Origin: Leptospira biflexa | GTDB taxonomy: Bacteria; Spirochaetota; DYNZ01 | Direction of reading: 5' to 3' | Length of the DNA stretch: 64,000 bases | Assembly: GCA_020720805.1 (NCBI GenBank) | Contig: DYNZ01000001.1 | Location: 104,553 to 168,552, forward strand | Part shown: positions 1 to 8,815 of the stretch, one piece after another | Numbering within the stretch: the first letter of the stretch is position 1 | How the letters are laid out: every line of letters starts with the position of its first letter | Program-made: the position numbers and the translations under genes | The notes under the pieces: generated by a model | Databases searched by the model: none | What the model saw: the letters and a program-made list of their open reading frames with translations, nothing else | What the model was told of the DNA's origin: nothing

Positions 1-2
1 TT

Positions 3-716
3 TTTTGTCTTTTCTGGAGCCAGGCTAAGGCTCAGGATGCCCATCCCAAAAAAGGATTTGCCGATCCGTCTGAATTTGTGTTATTTCTGCAAAACCATAA
101 TCAGGAGATTTCCAGCTATCTTGCCGGGATTTCTACATCGGGAAATTTAAATAGAAATAACTTTAAAGCGCTTGGGTATGTTTGGGCGGATCATAAACTC
201 GATTTTTTTAAACTAAAATTTGTTGATTTGGTATTTAAATCTCCGATTTCTATCTTCTTAAAAAAGGGTGATAAGGTTTACCTCTCCTACCCCCCGCAGA
301 AGCACCGCCTCGAAACTACTGTTGAAAAATTTCAGCCAATGTATGAGGCAGGAATCCCTCTAGGTGCGGATCTACTTGTTCCGCTATTAAAAGGACACTT
401 TTTTATTCCCCCTGTCATCGTCTCTTCTGAACGTCTACCTGTGGCGGGTAAGGATCAGGAGAAATTTCGACTTTTGGGGCAGAGATATGATGTTGATTAT
501 CTTGTTTCCGGGAAAGATCCGGTTCTTTTCCTCATAACTGTAAAGAAGACAGGTCAAAAAGTGATGTTTGTTTACCAAAATTACAGGCAGTATGGAATGG
601 TAAAATTGCCAGGTTGGATAAAAGTTCAGACTTTGGGAAGTGGAAATTTTATTATAATACAACTACTTTGGCTACGAATCAATGCGCCGGTTCCAAATAT
701 CTGGTATCTTGGCTGA
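3..716 (+). CDS. Secreted protein, 5' end outside the window
   Basis: The reading frame is open to the left edge. The residues before the first possible internal start (GTG at 78) read FCLFWSQAKAQD, which looks like the end of a signal peptide with cleavage after AKA. The true start therefore lies upstream and the gene is partial. About 237 residues are visible. The rest is rich in alternating hydrophobic residues with little helix character, which suggests a soluble beta-rich envelope protein. A LolA/LolB-like or DUF4292-like fold is possible, but I see no diagnostic motif. It is followed after 24 bp by a membrane protein on the same strand, so the two may be cotranscribed. Function unknown. 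Confidence 0.6.
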   Translation, partial: FCLFWSQAKAQDAHPKKGFADPSEFVLFLQNHNQEISSYLAGISTSGNLNRNNFKALGYVWADHKLDFFKLKFVDLVFKSPISIFLKKGDKVYLSYPPQKHRLETTVEKFQPMYEAGIPLGADLLVPLLKGHFFIPPVIVSSERLPVAGKDQEKFRLLGQRYDVDYLVSGKDPVLFLITVKKTGQKVMFVYQNYRQYGMVKLPGWIKVQTLGSGNFIIIQLLWLRINAPVPNIWYLG

Positions 717-740
717 AAAATATTTCATCAGGAAAGTGAT

Positions 741-1757
741 ATGAAACAGTTATTGAGCGAACATGAGATGAGGAAAATTCTTGATCTTGCTTTGAAAAAG
801 CAGATGGATGCTGATAAAAATATGCAGGGTAAAGTGTATGTGGATCATCTGCGAGACGCTGCGGGTAAAATGGGAATTTCCGGGAAAGAGCTGAATCAGG
901 CAATTGACGGGTATTTTCAGGAAAAGTCCGAAAAAAAGAGAAAACTGATTCGTTTGGGTATTGCAGGGGTAGTGGTTCTTGGACTTTTTTTGCTCTATTT
1001 CTGGCTGAGTCGGCCACAGACCTACAAAAACCCAATTCGGGTAGTGCTGGCCCATAAATTAAAGGCAGACCATAATCCCGTTAAAGAGTCTAACCGATTT
1101 GGACTTAATCAGGAAAAAATTTATCTACATATTACATGGCTTGATATTAAAAAGGGTAAGTACTCTGTAAAATATCGTTGGATTGACCCAAAGGGCAAAA
1201 TGATATTTTTCGATTCCTACCAGCTGACTCCAGATGGGCCAAATTATCGATCCTGGTCATATTATACTCCTAAAAATATTGATTTACCAGGCAAATGGCA
1301 GATTGAAGTCACCCTTGATAATAAAAAGGTAGGAATATTTGCCTTTACAATGGAAAAGGAGCTGTCGCAAACTATTTTATTGCAAGAATCGACCTTTGCC
1401 TATAAAGGTGAGTTTAAGGCGGTTTATGCCAAAGAGGTAAAAGATAATAATCCTGTTAATCAGGTATTGCAGATAAAACTTGGTGAAACTGTTACAGCCC
1501 ATATAAAGTGGTTTGATATCAAAGGGGCGCATATAGCGCGCTGGCGATGGATCCATGAATCTGGTGAACTTGAAAGTGTTGAGACTCTGGATTTTAATCC
1601 AAGCGGCACATCAAATTGGGGAGAAAAGGCATCGGTTGGAAAAACCTGGAATACCTGGGATCCTTATACACCAAAGAAAAAAGGGAAATATACAACAGAA
1701 ATTTTTCTTGATGATGCCTATGTGACAACCCTAAACTTGGATGTTGTCGCTCCATAA
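741..1757 (+). CDS. Single-span membrane protein with duplicated extracytoplasmic domain
   Basis: 338 residues. Residues 1-70 are a charged, helical cytoplasmic segment. A transmembrane helix lies at about 73-90 (GVVVLGLFLLYFWLS). Two similar domains follow at about 100-205 and 215-335. Both contain a W-x-D-I-K core (HITWLDIKKGK; HIKWFDIKGAH), then Y/W-R-W-I, a Y-T-P-K motif (SYYTPKN; DPYTPKK) and an ending of the type G-K-W/Y-x-x-E-V/I-x-L-D. This is an internal duplication of a beta-sandwich-like unit, of the kind seen in DUF2914-type domains. Start: ATG at 741 with AGGAAAG upstream. The gene lies between two uncharacterised genes. Role unknown; an envelope sensor or scaffold fits the topology. 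Confidence 0.6.
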   Translation: MKQLLSEHEMRKILDLALKKQMDADKNMQGKVYVDHLRDAAGKMGISGKELNQAIDGYFQEKSEKKRKLIRLGIAGVVVLGLFLLYFWLSRPQTYKNPIRVVLAHKLKADHNPVKESNRFGLNQEKIYLHITWLDIKKGKYSVKYRWIDPKGKMIFFDSYQLTPDGPNYRSWSYYTPKNIDLPGKWQIEVTLDNKKVGIFAFTMEKELSQTILLQESTFAYKGEFKAVYAKEVKDNNPVNQVLQIKLGETVTAHIKWFDIKGAHIARWRWIHESGELESVETLDFNPSGTSNWGEKASVGKTWNTWDPYTPKKKGKYTTEIFLDDAYVTTLNLDVVAP

Positions 1758-1828
1758 TTTGGGTCAGGAATTAGAGTTATATCAAACGAAGATTTTTTTT
1801 TCAATCTATAAAAACCAAGGAGATTAAC

Positions 1829-2173
1829 ATGAAAGAATCTTTTCAGGCGATGCTGAAAAATTATCGTAAAACCAGTTTTAAGATGTATCATGAGCACAAA
1901 GATGTTCGTAACCAACTGCTTGCAGAGGCCAAAAATCTTGCAAAGGAACAGTTGAGTCAAAAATTTCAATATACCTTTCATAAAGATCCAACGGAAGAGC
2001 GCGCTGAAATTTTTAACATGATCTACAATTTTACCACTGAGGCGTTACTGCCTCCCATTCTTGAAAAGATTAACGAAAGAATAGTCATTCTTGAAAAACG
2101 CCACGAAATGTTATTGAATATGGTAGTTGAAGCACTTGAAGTATTATCAGAAGAAAAACAGGTTCGAAGTTAG
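1829..2173 (+). CDS. Small helical protein of unknown function
   Basis: 114 residues with a clear Shine-Dalgarno (AAGGAG at about 1817-1822) seven bases before the ATG. The sequence is almost all charged or amphipathic helix, with a probable coiled coil at about 80-108. No cysteine pair, membrane span or catalytic motif is visible. It sits between the duplicated-domain membrane protein and hisS on the same strand, 40 bp ahead of hisS. I do not recognise the family. A phasin-like or small regulatory helical bundle is conceivable but unsupported. Confidence 0.5.
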   Translation: MKESFQAMLKNYRKTSFKMYHEHKDVRNQLLAEAKNLAKEQLSQKFQYTFHKDPTEERAEIFNMIYNFTTEALLPPILEKINERIVILEKRHEMLLNMVVEALEVLSEEKQVRS

Positions 2174-2212
2174 CCAAATGTATCCGGAACTGAATTACCT
2201 TGGGGAGTTTTT

Positions 2213-3529
2213 ATGTCGACATTGAAAATTGCTGTGCAGCCTTACAAGGGAACGAGGGATTTCTATCCGGATGAGATGCGTTTCAGAAAATTGATCTTTC
2301 AGAAAATTTCTGACCTTGTGGAAAAATATGGCTACGAGCCCTACGATGGCCCTATGCTGGAATCATTTGATTTATACGCCGCAAAAACCGGTGAGGAGAT
2401 CGTCAATGAACAGCTCTATTCATTTGAAGATCGTGGTGGCCGTAAAGTGGCCATGCGACCAGAAATGACTCCGACTTTAGCTCGTATGGTGGCAAAAAAA
2501 GCGAAAGAGCTTGTTCGGCCAATTCGCTGGTATTCGATTCCGAATTTGTGGAGGTACGAAAATCCGCAAAAAGGGAGGCTTAGAGAGCACTGGCAACTGA
2601 ATGTAGATATATTTGGCGTGGACGGCTCTGCGGCTGAAGCAGAGGTTCTTGCTCTTGCCATAGAGATATTAAAAGGTTTTGGCGCTAATGCTACCATGTT
2701 TGAGTTGCGTCTCAATCACAGGATGATCACCGATACCTTTTTGCATTCTGTATTGAAGCTTGATAGCAGCCAATTGCATACCGTCGCCAAACTAATTGAC
2801 AAAAAATTGAAAATGGATCCATCTGTTTTTGAGAAGGCTTTAGTGGATATCGGCCTCAACCTAGAGCAGAATCAGAAACTTCTCGATTTTTTTTCGTTAT
2901 CTCTGGCCGAGCTGCGGGGAGCTTTTCCTGAATTGGAAAAGCCGAGCCAACAATTGGAGCAAACATTTTTTACCTTGTCTGCTATGGGTTACGGGGAGTA
3001 TGTTCGCTTTGTTCCAGAGATTATGCGTGGTTTTGACTACTATACCGGTATGGTATTTGAGATTTTCGATAAACATCCGGAAAATCGCAGATCTATTTTT
3101 GGTGGCGGCAGATATGATAATCTTCTCGATCTATTTGGAGCCGATTCCATGAGCGGGATAGGCTTTGGAATGGGAGATGTCACTTTTGCGGATTTTTTGC
3201 AGACTCATGGATTAACTCCGGATGTTCGCCGCGAAAATATTGTGGCTCTTGGTATTTTTCCTGACAGCAGAACAGAGGATCTTTGGAGATTGGCTCAGGA
3301 GCTGCGTGAAAGCGGCATTATCGTAGAGATTCCCTGGGATATGAAAAAAATTCCAAAGCAGATTCAATCCGTGGAAAAAAAGGGGATACGTTACTTTCTT
3401 CTTTTAGGTGAAGCAGAGTTGTCAGAGAATAGTGTCCAGCTAAAGGATTTGCAGACCGGGCATCAGGAAAAAATCAACCGAGATCAATTGCTGCCACGGC
3501 TTCGTGAAATTTTAATGCAATTGCATTAA
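2213..3529 (+). CDS. hisS: Histidyl-tRNA synthetase
   Basis: 438 residues, the usual length for bacterial HisRS. It charges tRNA-His with histidine using ATP in the cytoplasm. Class II motifs are visible: YKGTRDFYPDE near the N-terminus, RPEMT at 82-86, and motif 2 as GRLREHWQLNVDIFG at 121-135. The histidine-binding HisA loop is RGFDYYTGMVFEIF near 270, followed by GGGRYDNLLDLFG. The last 95 residues are the anticodon-binding alpha/beta domain (VALGIFPDS onward). No frameshift or missing motif is visible. A 100 bp gap follows before the next gene. Confidence 0.95.
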   Translation: MSTLKIAVQPYKGTRDFYPDEMRFRKLIFQKISDLVEKYGYEPYDGPMLESFDLYAAKTGEEIVNEQLYSFEDRGGRKVAMRPEMTPTLARMVAKKAKELVRPIRWYSIPNLWRYENPQKGRLREHWQLNVDIFGVDGSAAEAEVLALAIEILKGFGANATMFELRLNHRMITDTFLHSVLKLDSSQLHTVAKLIDKKLKMDPSVFEKALVDIGLNLEQNQKLLDFFSLSLAELRGAFPELEKPSQQLEQTFFTLSAMGYGEYVRFVPEIMRGFDYYTGMVFEIFDKHPENRRSIFGGGRYDNLLDLFGADSMSGIGFGMGDVTFADFLQTHGLTPDVRRENIVALGIFPDSRTEDLWRLAQELRESGIIVEIPWDMKKIPKQIQSVEKKGIRYFLLLGEAELSENSVQLKDLQTGHQEKINRDQLLPRLREILMQLH

Positions 3530-3631
3530 TCGAGCTTGCTCTCTTCTACTCAAGAAAATCGACTTGAATTATTTAAGCCCTCTCTAATAGTAACCGCAAA
3601 GCTATCAGAATCAATGTAGAGGGCATGCGCT

Positions 3632-4426
3632 ATGCAAACACTCTCTTTGCTGCACCTGGATTTTCGTAAATCCATGCGTACGGACAGACCGTTCCATTTT
3701 GGCTCGCATCTGCTTCTATTCATCATCACTGGCACCGCGCTTTGGCTGCCTCTCTCTATCTATTTTTTTTGGTTATCCCCCATGATACCTCTGTTTGCTA
3801 TACCTGCCTCAGCACAGATAGCCCTATTTATCCTTGGAGCTTTTACATTTGGTCTTTGGTCCCATGTTGTCGTATTTCTTCTCATTCAACGTTATGAATT
3901 ACAACGGGAGCGAAAAGTTCAGCTTTTTACCGATTTGGCTTTTTTTGCCAAAGAGGTAGCTCAGGTTAACGGTAAGCAGCCATCAGAGTTTTCTGAATTG
4001 TATAAAAAAATTTACTCTTTGGAGATTTTTCCGGCAGAGTATGCAAGGCATCTTCCAGAGCGAAATGCGGCTCTTTGGACCTTCTTAAATTGGCTGACGT
4101 TGGGTTTAGCCTCCTATTTTTTCGCTTTTATGCTTATGACATCGATGCAGAGACAACAGGATTTAGAAGAGGATTTTCTTTTTATTTTATCAGAGGTACT
4201 AATAGAGTTAAAGTTGCTTCGCTATCCTTTACCTCTGGAGTATCGTATTGTGCGCCGCGAATTTTCCGTATATGCGTTGCTATCGATCTTCTCTCTTGGT
4301 CTGTTCTGGTACTTTTGGTATTATGCTCTGATGCATGACTTTAATCGCTTGTTAGATCGCAGTGAGCGCTGGGAAGGTGTACTCCACTATATACTTCTCC
4401 TGTATCCGGAGAGGCTCTCTCGATGA
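3632..4426 (+). CDS. Multi-pass membrane protein, DUF4234-like end
   Basis: 264 residues with about five hydrophobic spans, at roughly 26-48, 57-83, 145-168 and 210-235 plus an N-terminal neighbour. The last span (LLSIFSLGLFWYFWYYALMHDFN) resembles the second half of DUF4234-type proteins, where a G-L/I-F-W-x-x-W-Y helix is followed by a charged helix. An earlier span (WLTLGLASYFFAFML) may be a related repeat, so the protein could have arisen by duplication. It overlaps thiD by four bases (ATGA at 4423-4426), which suggests translational coupling. Function unknown; nothing links it to thiamine transport. Confidence 0.55.
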   Translation: MQTLSLLHLDFRKSMRTDRPFHFGSHLLLFIITGTALWLPLSIYFFWLSPMIPLFAIPASAQIALFILGAFTFGLWSHVVVFLLIQRYELQRERKVQLFTDLAFFAKEVAQVNGKQPSEFSELYKKIYSLEIFPAEYARHLPERNAALWTFLNWLTLGLASYFFAFMLMTSMQRQQDLEEDFLFILSEVLIELKLLRYPLPLEYRIVRREFSVYALLSIFSLGLFWYFWYYALMHDFNRLLDRSERWEGVLHYILLLYPERLSR

Positions 4427-5232
4427 GTGGAAAGCGAATACCGATCTGTCTCACGATAGCTGGTTCTGATTCCGGCGGTGGAGCAGGCGTCCAGGCTGAC
4501 ATGAAAACCTTTTCCTCGCTTGAGACGTTCGCGACTTCGGCTATAACTGCGATTACCGCCCAGAACAGTTTTGAAGTGACCGCTATCCAGGAGATTGAAC
4601 CACAGGTTGTCTATAAGCAGATTCAGGCTGTAGCGACTGATTTTTCCGTGGATGCCTGTAAAACAGGAATGCTATCTTCGGAGGCTATAATCCGGATTGT
4701 GGCCGCAGCAATTCGAGATTTTTCTATTCACAAATTTGTACTCGACCCAGTTATGATCTCCAAAAGCGGAGCTACATTGTTGCAGCCCACAGCCATGTCT
4801 GCTTTGAAGCAGGAGCTTCTTCCTTTGTCAATGGTGCTAACCCCAAACCTTCCTGAAGCAGAAGAGATTTCAGGAGTAAAAATAATGGATGATACATCTT
4901 TGCGCCAGGCTGCAGAGAAAATCCTCGATTTTGGTCCTCAATGGTTGGTTATCAAGGGAGGACATAGCGAGGGGGCTCCAATTGATTACGTTTTTTCCAG
5001 AAGGTATCAGGAGGAGTTTCAGCTACCGGCTCCTAGGATCAATACGAGGAATACCCATGGCAGCGGTTGTACTTATGCTGCTGCCATCACCGCATATCTG
5101 GCACGTAATGCTTCTCCGCGACAGGCCATTGAAATGGCAAGACAGTATGTCCAGAAAGGTATTGAATCATCTCTGTCAATTGGCAAAGGTCATGGCCCTT
5201 TGCACCATTTTCATCCATGGTATCGTTTTTAA
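4423..5232 (+). CDS. thiD: Hydroxymethylpyrimidine/phosphomethylpyrimidine kinase
   Basis: 269 residues, the normal ThiD length. The enzyme phosphorylates HMP and then HMP-phosphate to give the pyrimidine pyrophosphate used for thiamine. The N-terminal substrate loop is TIAGSDSGGGAGVQADMKT. CKTGML is at about 85-90. The region around VLDPVMISKSGATLL and LTPNLPEAEEI is typical of the family. The catalytic ribokinase-family loop is NTHGSGCTYAAA near 207-218. The start codon overlaps the stop of the upstream membrane protein. No TPP-riboswitch-like leader is visible, and no other thi gene is in the window. Confidence 0.93.
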   Translation: MSGKRIPICLTIAGSDSGGGAGVQADMKTFSSLETFATSAITAITAQNSFEVTAIQEIEPQVVYKQIQAVATDFSVDACKTGMLSSEAIIRIVAAAIRDFSIHKFVLDPVMISKSGATLLQPTAMSALKQELLPLSMVLTPNLPEAEEISGVKIMDDTSLRQAAEKILDFGPQWLVIKGGHSEGAPIDYVFSRRYQEEFQLPAPRINTRNTHGSGCTYAAAITAYLARNASPRQAIEMARQYVQKGIESSLSIGKGHGPLHHFHPWYRF

Positions 5233-5265
5233 TATTAGAAATTATTTTATTACAAGGAGTAAGAA

Positions 5266-6876
5266 ATGGCTGAATTTTTTTATAAAGACCCTTTTCCATT
5301 GGGAGAGGATAAAACCCAATACCGTTTGCTCAGTAAAGAGCATATAAGTACTGTCAATATGGGGGGGAAGGAATTTCTTCAGGTAGGGAAAGAGGCTTTA
5401 ACCCTGCTTGCGAATCAGGCAATGATTGATATCTCCTTTCTTCAGAGAACTGCACATCTGGAAAAAGTGGCAAAAATTCTGGATGATCCAGAGGCATCAG
5501 AAAATGATAAATATGTCGCCACGGCTATGCTTGAAAACGCTGTCATCGCTTCTGAGATGGAACTGCCTTTCTGTCAAGATACAGGCACCGCCATTATTAT
5601 GGGTAAAAAGGGACAGTATGTGCTAACTAGTGAAGATGACGAGGAGGCATTATCCCTGGGGGTGTACAAGACTTACACGGAAAAAAACCTTCGGTACTCG
5701 CAAACAATTGCATTGACAATGTACGAAGAAAAGAATTCTGGCTGCAATCTACCCGCTCAGATCGATCTGTATGCTACCAAGGGAAGCAATTACTCCTTCT
5801 TATTTGTGGCCAAGGGCGGTGGTTCTGCCAATAAAACATATCTCTATCAGGAGACAAAAGCGCTCTTGAATCCGGAATCTTTGGAAAAGTTTTTGGTGGA
5901 GAAGATAAAGGGGCTTGGTACTGCAGCTTGTCCGCCATATCATATTGCCTTTGTTATTGGTGGAACATCTGCTGAGACCAACCTAAAGGCTGTAAAGCTT
6001 GCATCTACTGGTTACTACGACGGTTTGCCGACCAAAGGGAACGATTATGGCCAGGCGTTTAGAGATCTTGAGTTGGAAGAGAAAATCCTTAAATTAGCCC
6101 AGAAGAGTGGATTGGGCGCTCAGTTCGGGGGAAAATATCTGGCACATGATGTCCGTATCGTTCGCCTGCCCCGTCATGGCGCATCTTGTCCAGTTGGTCT
6201 GGGTGTCAGCTGTAGTGCAGACCGTAATATAAAGGGAAAAATTACCAAAGATGGAATTTTTCTGGAGCAGTTAGATACAAATCCAGCCCGCTTTTTGGAA
6301 AAGGCAGAAGCAAATAAGCAGATGACACCTGCAGTGCATATCAGCCTGAACCAGCCAATGGATAAAATTCGAGCAGAGCTTTCCAAGTATCCGGTAAAAA
6401 CCCGCATTATGCTCAGCGGCAGACTTATCGTTGCCCGGGATATCGCCCATGCAAAAATTAAGGAAAGAGTTGATCGAGGCGAGGGCATTCCAGATTATTT
6501 TAAGAATCATATTATTTACTATGCAGGCCCAGCCAAGAAACCCGAGAACTTACCGTCAGGTTCTTTTGGTCCAACAACTGCCGGACGTATGGATTCTTAT
6601 ATTCCTATTTTTCAAAAAGAGGGAGCATCGCTTGTAACGCTGGCCAAAGGAAATCGTACCAAAGTTGTTACAGATTCTTGCAAAGCGAATGGCGGCTTCT
6701 ATCTCGGTTCGATTGGAGGACCAGCAGCCTTGTTGGCAAAGCAGAATATAAAAAATGTGGAGTTGGTTGAATACCCTGAGTTAGGCATGGAAGCTATTTG
6801 GGCTATTGATGTGGAGAATTTTCCAGCCTTTATCATCGTAGATGATAAAGGCAACGATTTTTTCCAGATGTTGTAA
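5266..6876 (+). CDS. fumA: Fumarate hydratase class I, iron-sulfur type
   Basis: 536 residues. It interconverts fumarate and malate in the TCA cycle with an oxygen-sensitive [4Fe-4S] cluster. Cysteines at the expected places are in PFCQDTGTA, in [13 protein letters not shown], and in the C-terminal part as [17 protein letters not shown]. The N-terminal alpha domain and C-terminal beta domain are fused in one chain, as in FumA/FumB and the protist/spirochaete type. ATG at 5266 has AAGGAG eight bases upstream. A strong hairpin terminator follows at 6895-6930. Combined with malic enzyme and KorAB elsewhere in the window, this indicates an active C4 branch. Confidence 0.93.
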   Translation: MAEFFYKDPFPLGEDKTQYRLLSKEHISTVNMGGKEFLQVGKEALTLLANQAMIDISFLQRTAHLEKVAKILDDPEASENDKYVATAMLENAVIASEMELPFCQDTGTAIIMGKKGQYVLTSEDDEEALSLGVYKTYTEKNLRYSQTIALTMYEEKNSGCNLPAQIDLYATKGSNYSFLFVAKGGGSANKTYLYQETKALLNPESLEKFLVEKIKGLGTAACPPYHIAFVIGGTSAETNLKAVKLASTGYYDGLPTKGNDYGQAFRDLELEEKILKLAQKSGLGAQFGGKYLAHDVRIVRLPRHGASCPVGLGVSCSADRNIKGKITKDGIFLEQLDTNPARFLEKAEANKQMTPAVHISLNQPMDKIRAELSKYPVKTRIMLSGRLIVARDIAHAKIKERVDRGEGIPDYFKNHIIYYAGPAKKPENLPSGSFGPTTAGRMDSYIPIFQKEGASLVTLAKGNRTKVVTDSCKANGGFYLGSIGGPAALLAKQNIKNVELVEYPELGMEAIWAIDVENFPAFIIVDDKGNDFFQML

Positions 6877-6894
6877 AATCAATCGTGAAAATAG

Positions 6895-6930
6895 AAAAGA
6901 TGGCGGATTTCAACCCGCCATCTTTTCTCC
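6895..6930 (+). terminator. Rho-independent terminator after fumA
   Basis: A perfect 12-bp stem, AAAAGATGGCGG at 6895-6906 pairing with CCGCCATCTTTT at 6915-6926, encloses an 8-base loop. A pyrimidine-rich run follows. It begins 18 bp after the fumA stop. Confidence 0.88.
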
Positions 6931-6946
6931 CTTCTGTTTTTATCAT

Positions 6947-6974
6947 TTGACAAACAAATTTGACATTATATTTT
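6947..6974 (+). promoter_or_regulatory. Possible promoter with consensus -35 box
   Basis: A consensus TTGACA lies at 6947-6952 and a weak -10 (TATTTT) at 6969-6974, spacer 16. A second TTGACA sits 13 bp later, at 6960-6965. This is the only promoter-like sequence between fumA and the regulator starting at 7142. No start site is known, so this is a candidate only. Confidence 0.35.
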
Positions 6975-7141
6975 ATATTTTTAAAGAAGAAAGAGGTAAA
7001 CAGAAGATACCATTTCTTTGGATAAGATAGAGGCATATAGTGCTTTCCTGTCAGTGCCCATATTAAACTGGTATTTATATATGAAAGATGACTTGATTCC
7101 ATTAGCGAACTATCCTGCAAATTAGGCAAATTGGTGATGAG

Positions 7142-8398
7142 ATGAGTATGGATGTAAGACTGTTAGTCGTTGACGATGATCCAGTGATGCTAACTTTAGC
7201 GTCGAAAATCTTGGAACGAAATAATTACCGTTTTTCTCTCGCACGTAACGGAAAAGAGGCTCTGAAAATCATCAAAGAAAGCCGCTGCAATATTTTAATT
7301 ACAGATCTTTCCATGCCTGAAATGGATGGAAAAGAGTTAATTCATTATATCAATCGCCACCATCCAGAGATTGTCAGTATCGTCATGTCAGCCAGCATGG
7401 ACGTGGATAATCTATTGGCTACCCTGGATGAAAATATGGCTTATAGTTATTTATTAAAGCCTTTAGAGCCGCAGAGATTTCTTGCGGTTATTGAACGAGC
7501 CTTTGTGCAATATGAAAAGATGCAGAAAGCCGCAGTGTTTACCAGCAGCGAGCAGGCACTGTACAAAAATATGATGGAAACATTCGCATGGAAAGATGAG
7601 CTGCACGCGAAACATGTAACCTCGATCGCTACAGATATTATTCGTCAGTTGAATATCAGTTTTGCTCATGGAGCGGGAATAGGCTCCTTACTCTCTACAT
7701 TAAGCCTGTTTTTTTCCATTGCAAGATTGGATGAAGCGAAGGGCATCTATGAAGTTCCCAAAGAGATCTATACCATTCTCCAGGATAATCATCAATCCTC
7801 ATCCAAAATGATCGAGAGCTTTTCCAATGCGCAGAAGATCTTAATGGAAGAGAAAAAGATAGAAACAAAGGAAAACATCACCAGAATCTATGATATCCTC
7901 GATGAAACCATTGAGGAGGTGCAGCCTTTATTGAAGATAAAAAATCAAAAAATTTCTGCTGGTGAACTGCCAAAATTTTCTGCAAATAAAAAAATATTTT
8001 TGCATAGAGAAAAAATGCAGATGGTTTTCAACGAAATACTTATCAATGCCATGAAGTATTCGGGAAATGATGACACCATTTATATTATGTTTTTCCAGAA
8101 GGATAAATTTTTTGAAATCAAGGTGTTAAATCCTGCTTACAGAAATGAAGATGGTAGTGTCGGCATCACGGAAAAATATGAAAGATACGTTTTTGAACCT
8201 TTTTTCAGGCTTTCTCCTGTAATGGATGAAAACTTTATGGGAGCCGAGAGATTTAGTTACGGTTTAGGGCTACCGATTATTAAGAAAATTATGGATCTTC
8301 ATGAGGCCAATATTTTTGTTTATACAGTAAAAAATCTCTCCTTGGGAAAACAAGAGCAGGATGTTAGTGTAACCCTGCGTTTTCAGATATTAGAATAA
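7142..8398 (+). CDS. Receiver domain fused to histidine-kinase-type ATPase
   Basis: 418 residues. Residues 4-125 are a CheY-like receiver: acidic pocket DDD at 11-13, phospho-acceptor D55 in TDLSMPEMDG, and conserved lysine in LLKPLEP. The middle, about 135-260, is helical and has no recognisable H-box. The C-terminus is an HATPase_c domain with N-box NEILINAMKYS and G2 loop YGLGLPIIKKIM. The order (receiver first) and the missing conventional H-box suggest phosphate-controlled ATPase or phosphatase activity, or a divergent phospho-acceptor helix. No DNA-binding domain is seen. It is monocistronic, set between the fumA terminator and a convergent operon that ends 3 bp beyond its stop. Confidence 0.8.
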   Translation: MSMDVRLLVVDDDPVMLTLASKILERNNYRFSLARNGKEALKIIKESRCNILITDLSMPEMDGKELIHYINRHHPEIVSIVMSASMDVDNLLATLDENMAYSYLLKPLEPQRFLAVIERAFVQYEKMQKAAVFTSSEQALYKNMMETFAWKDELHAKHVTSIATDIIRQLNISFAHGAGIGSLLSTLSLFFSIARLDEAKGIYEVPKEIYTILQDNHQSSSKMIESFSNAQKILMEEKKIETKENITRIYDILDETIEEVQPLLKIKNQKISAGELPKFSANKKIFLHREKMQMVFNEILINAMKYSGNDDTIYIMFFQKDKFFEIKVLNPAYRNEDGSVGITEKYERYVFEPFFRLSPVMDENFMGAERFSYGLGLPIIKKIMDLHEANIFVYTVKNLSLGKQEQDVSVTLRFQILE

Positions 8399-8401
8399 AC
8401 G

Positions 8402-8815
8402 TTATTTGTCTTGCCATTTCAATTTTTCCATAGCTTGATTCATTTCGTCTAATATTTCTCCGGATACAGAATATTGTGAACTTTTTAAAATGGGCAGGAA
8501 GGCTTTGCGATTTCCTATATTACCAAGTGTTTTTAAAATCGATTTTAGCAGAGAGAAAGAGGGCTCTTTTTCCTGCACTTCCTTCAGTAAAACTTCACAA
8601 AGAGCATCTACAACCTCTTCATCCTTATACTCTTCCAAATCTATCGCCGCATAGACTCTTTTTTCCAGGCTAGGACTACTCTTTAAAATTTTGATTAACT
8701 CTGCTTTACTTTGCTTCTCTAGGGACTGTTTGTTTTGTTGAGCCAACAGTCCCAAAGGAATCGATAGTACTGTCATAGTAATGAGAATTTTTTTTAAGTG
8801 CAGTGTCAGGTTCAT
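8402..8815 (-). CDS. Secreted HEAT-like repeat protein
   Basis: 137 residues. A signal peptide (KKILITMTVLSIPLGLLAQ) is followed by a helical region. Units such as VYAAIDLEEYKDEEVVDAL and LKTLGNIGNRKAFLPIL resemble two or three HEAT/PBS-lyase-like repeats. This suggests a small periplasmic protein-interaction module. The start overlaps the end of the SDR gene by four bases (ATGA), so translation is probably coupled. It is the last gene of the minus-strand operon. Exact function unknown. Confidence 0.6.
   Translation of the reverse strand: MNLTLHLKKILITMTVLSIPLGLLAQQNKQSLEKQSKAELIKILKSSPSLEKRVYAAIDLEEYKDEEVVDALCEVLLKEVQEKEPSFSLLKSILKTLGNIGNRKAFLPILKSSQYSVSGEILDEMNQAMEKLKWQDK

Noticed and set aside
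3514-3531. 18-bp perfect palindrome TTAATGCAATTGCATTAA at the hisS stop
   Set aside because: It lies in coding sequence, has no T run and is not repeated in the window; likely chance in AT-rich sequence.
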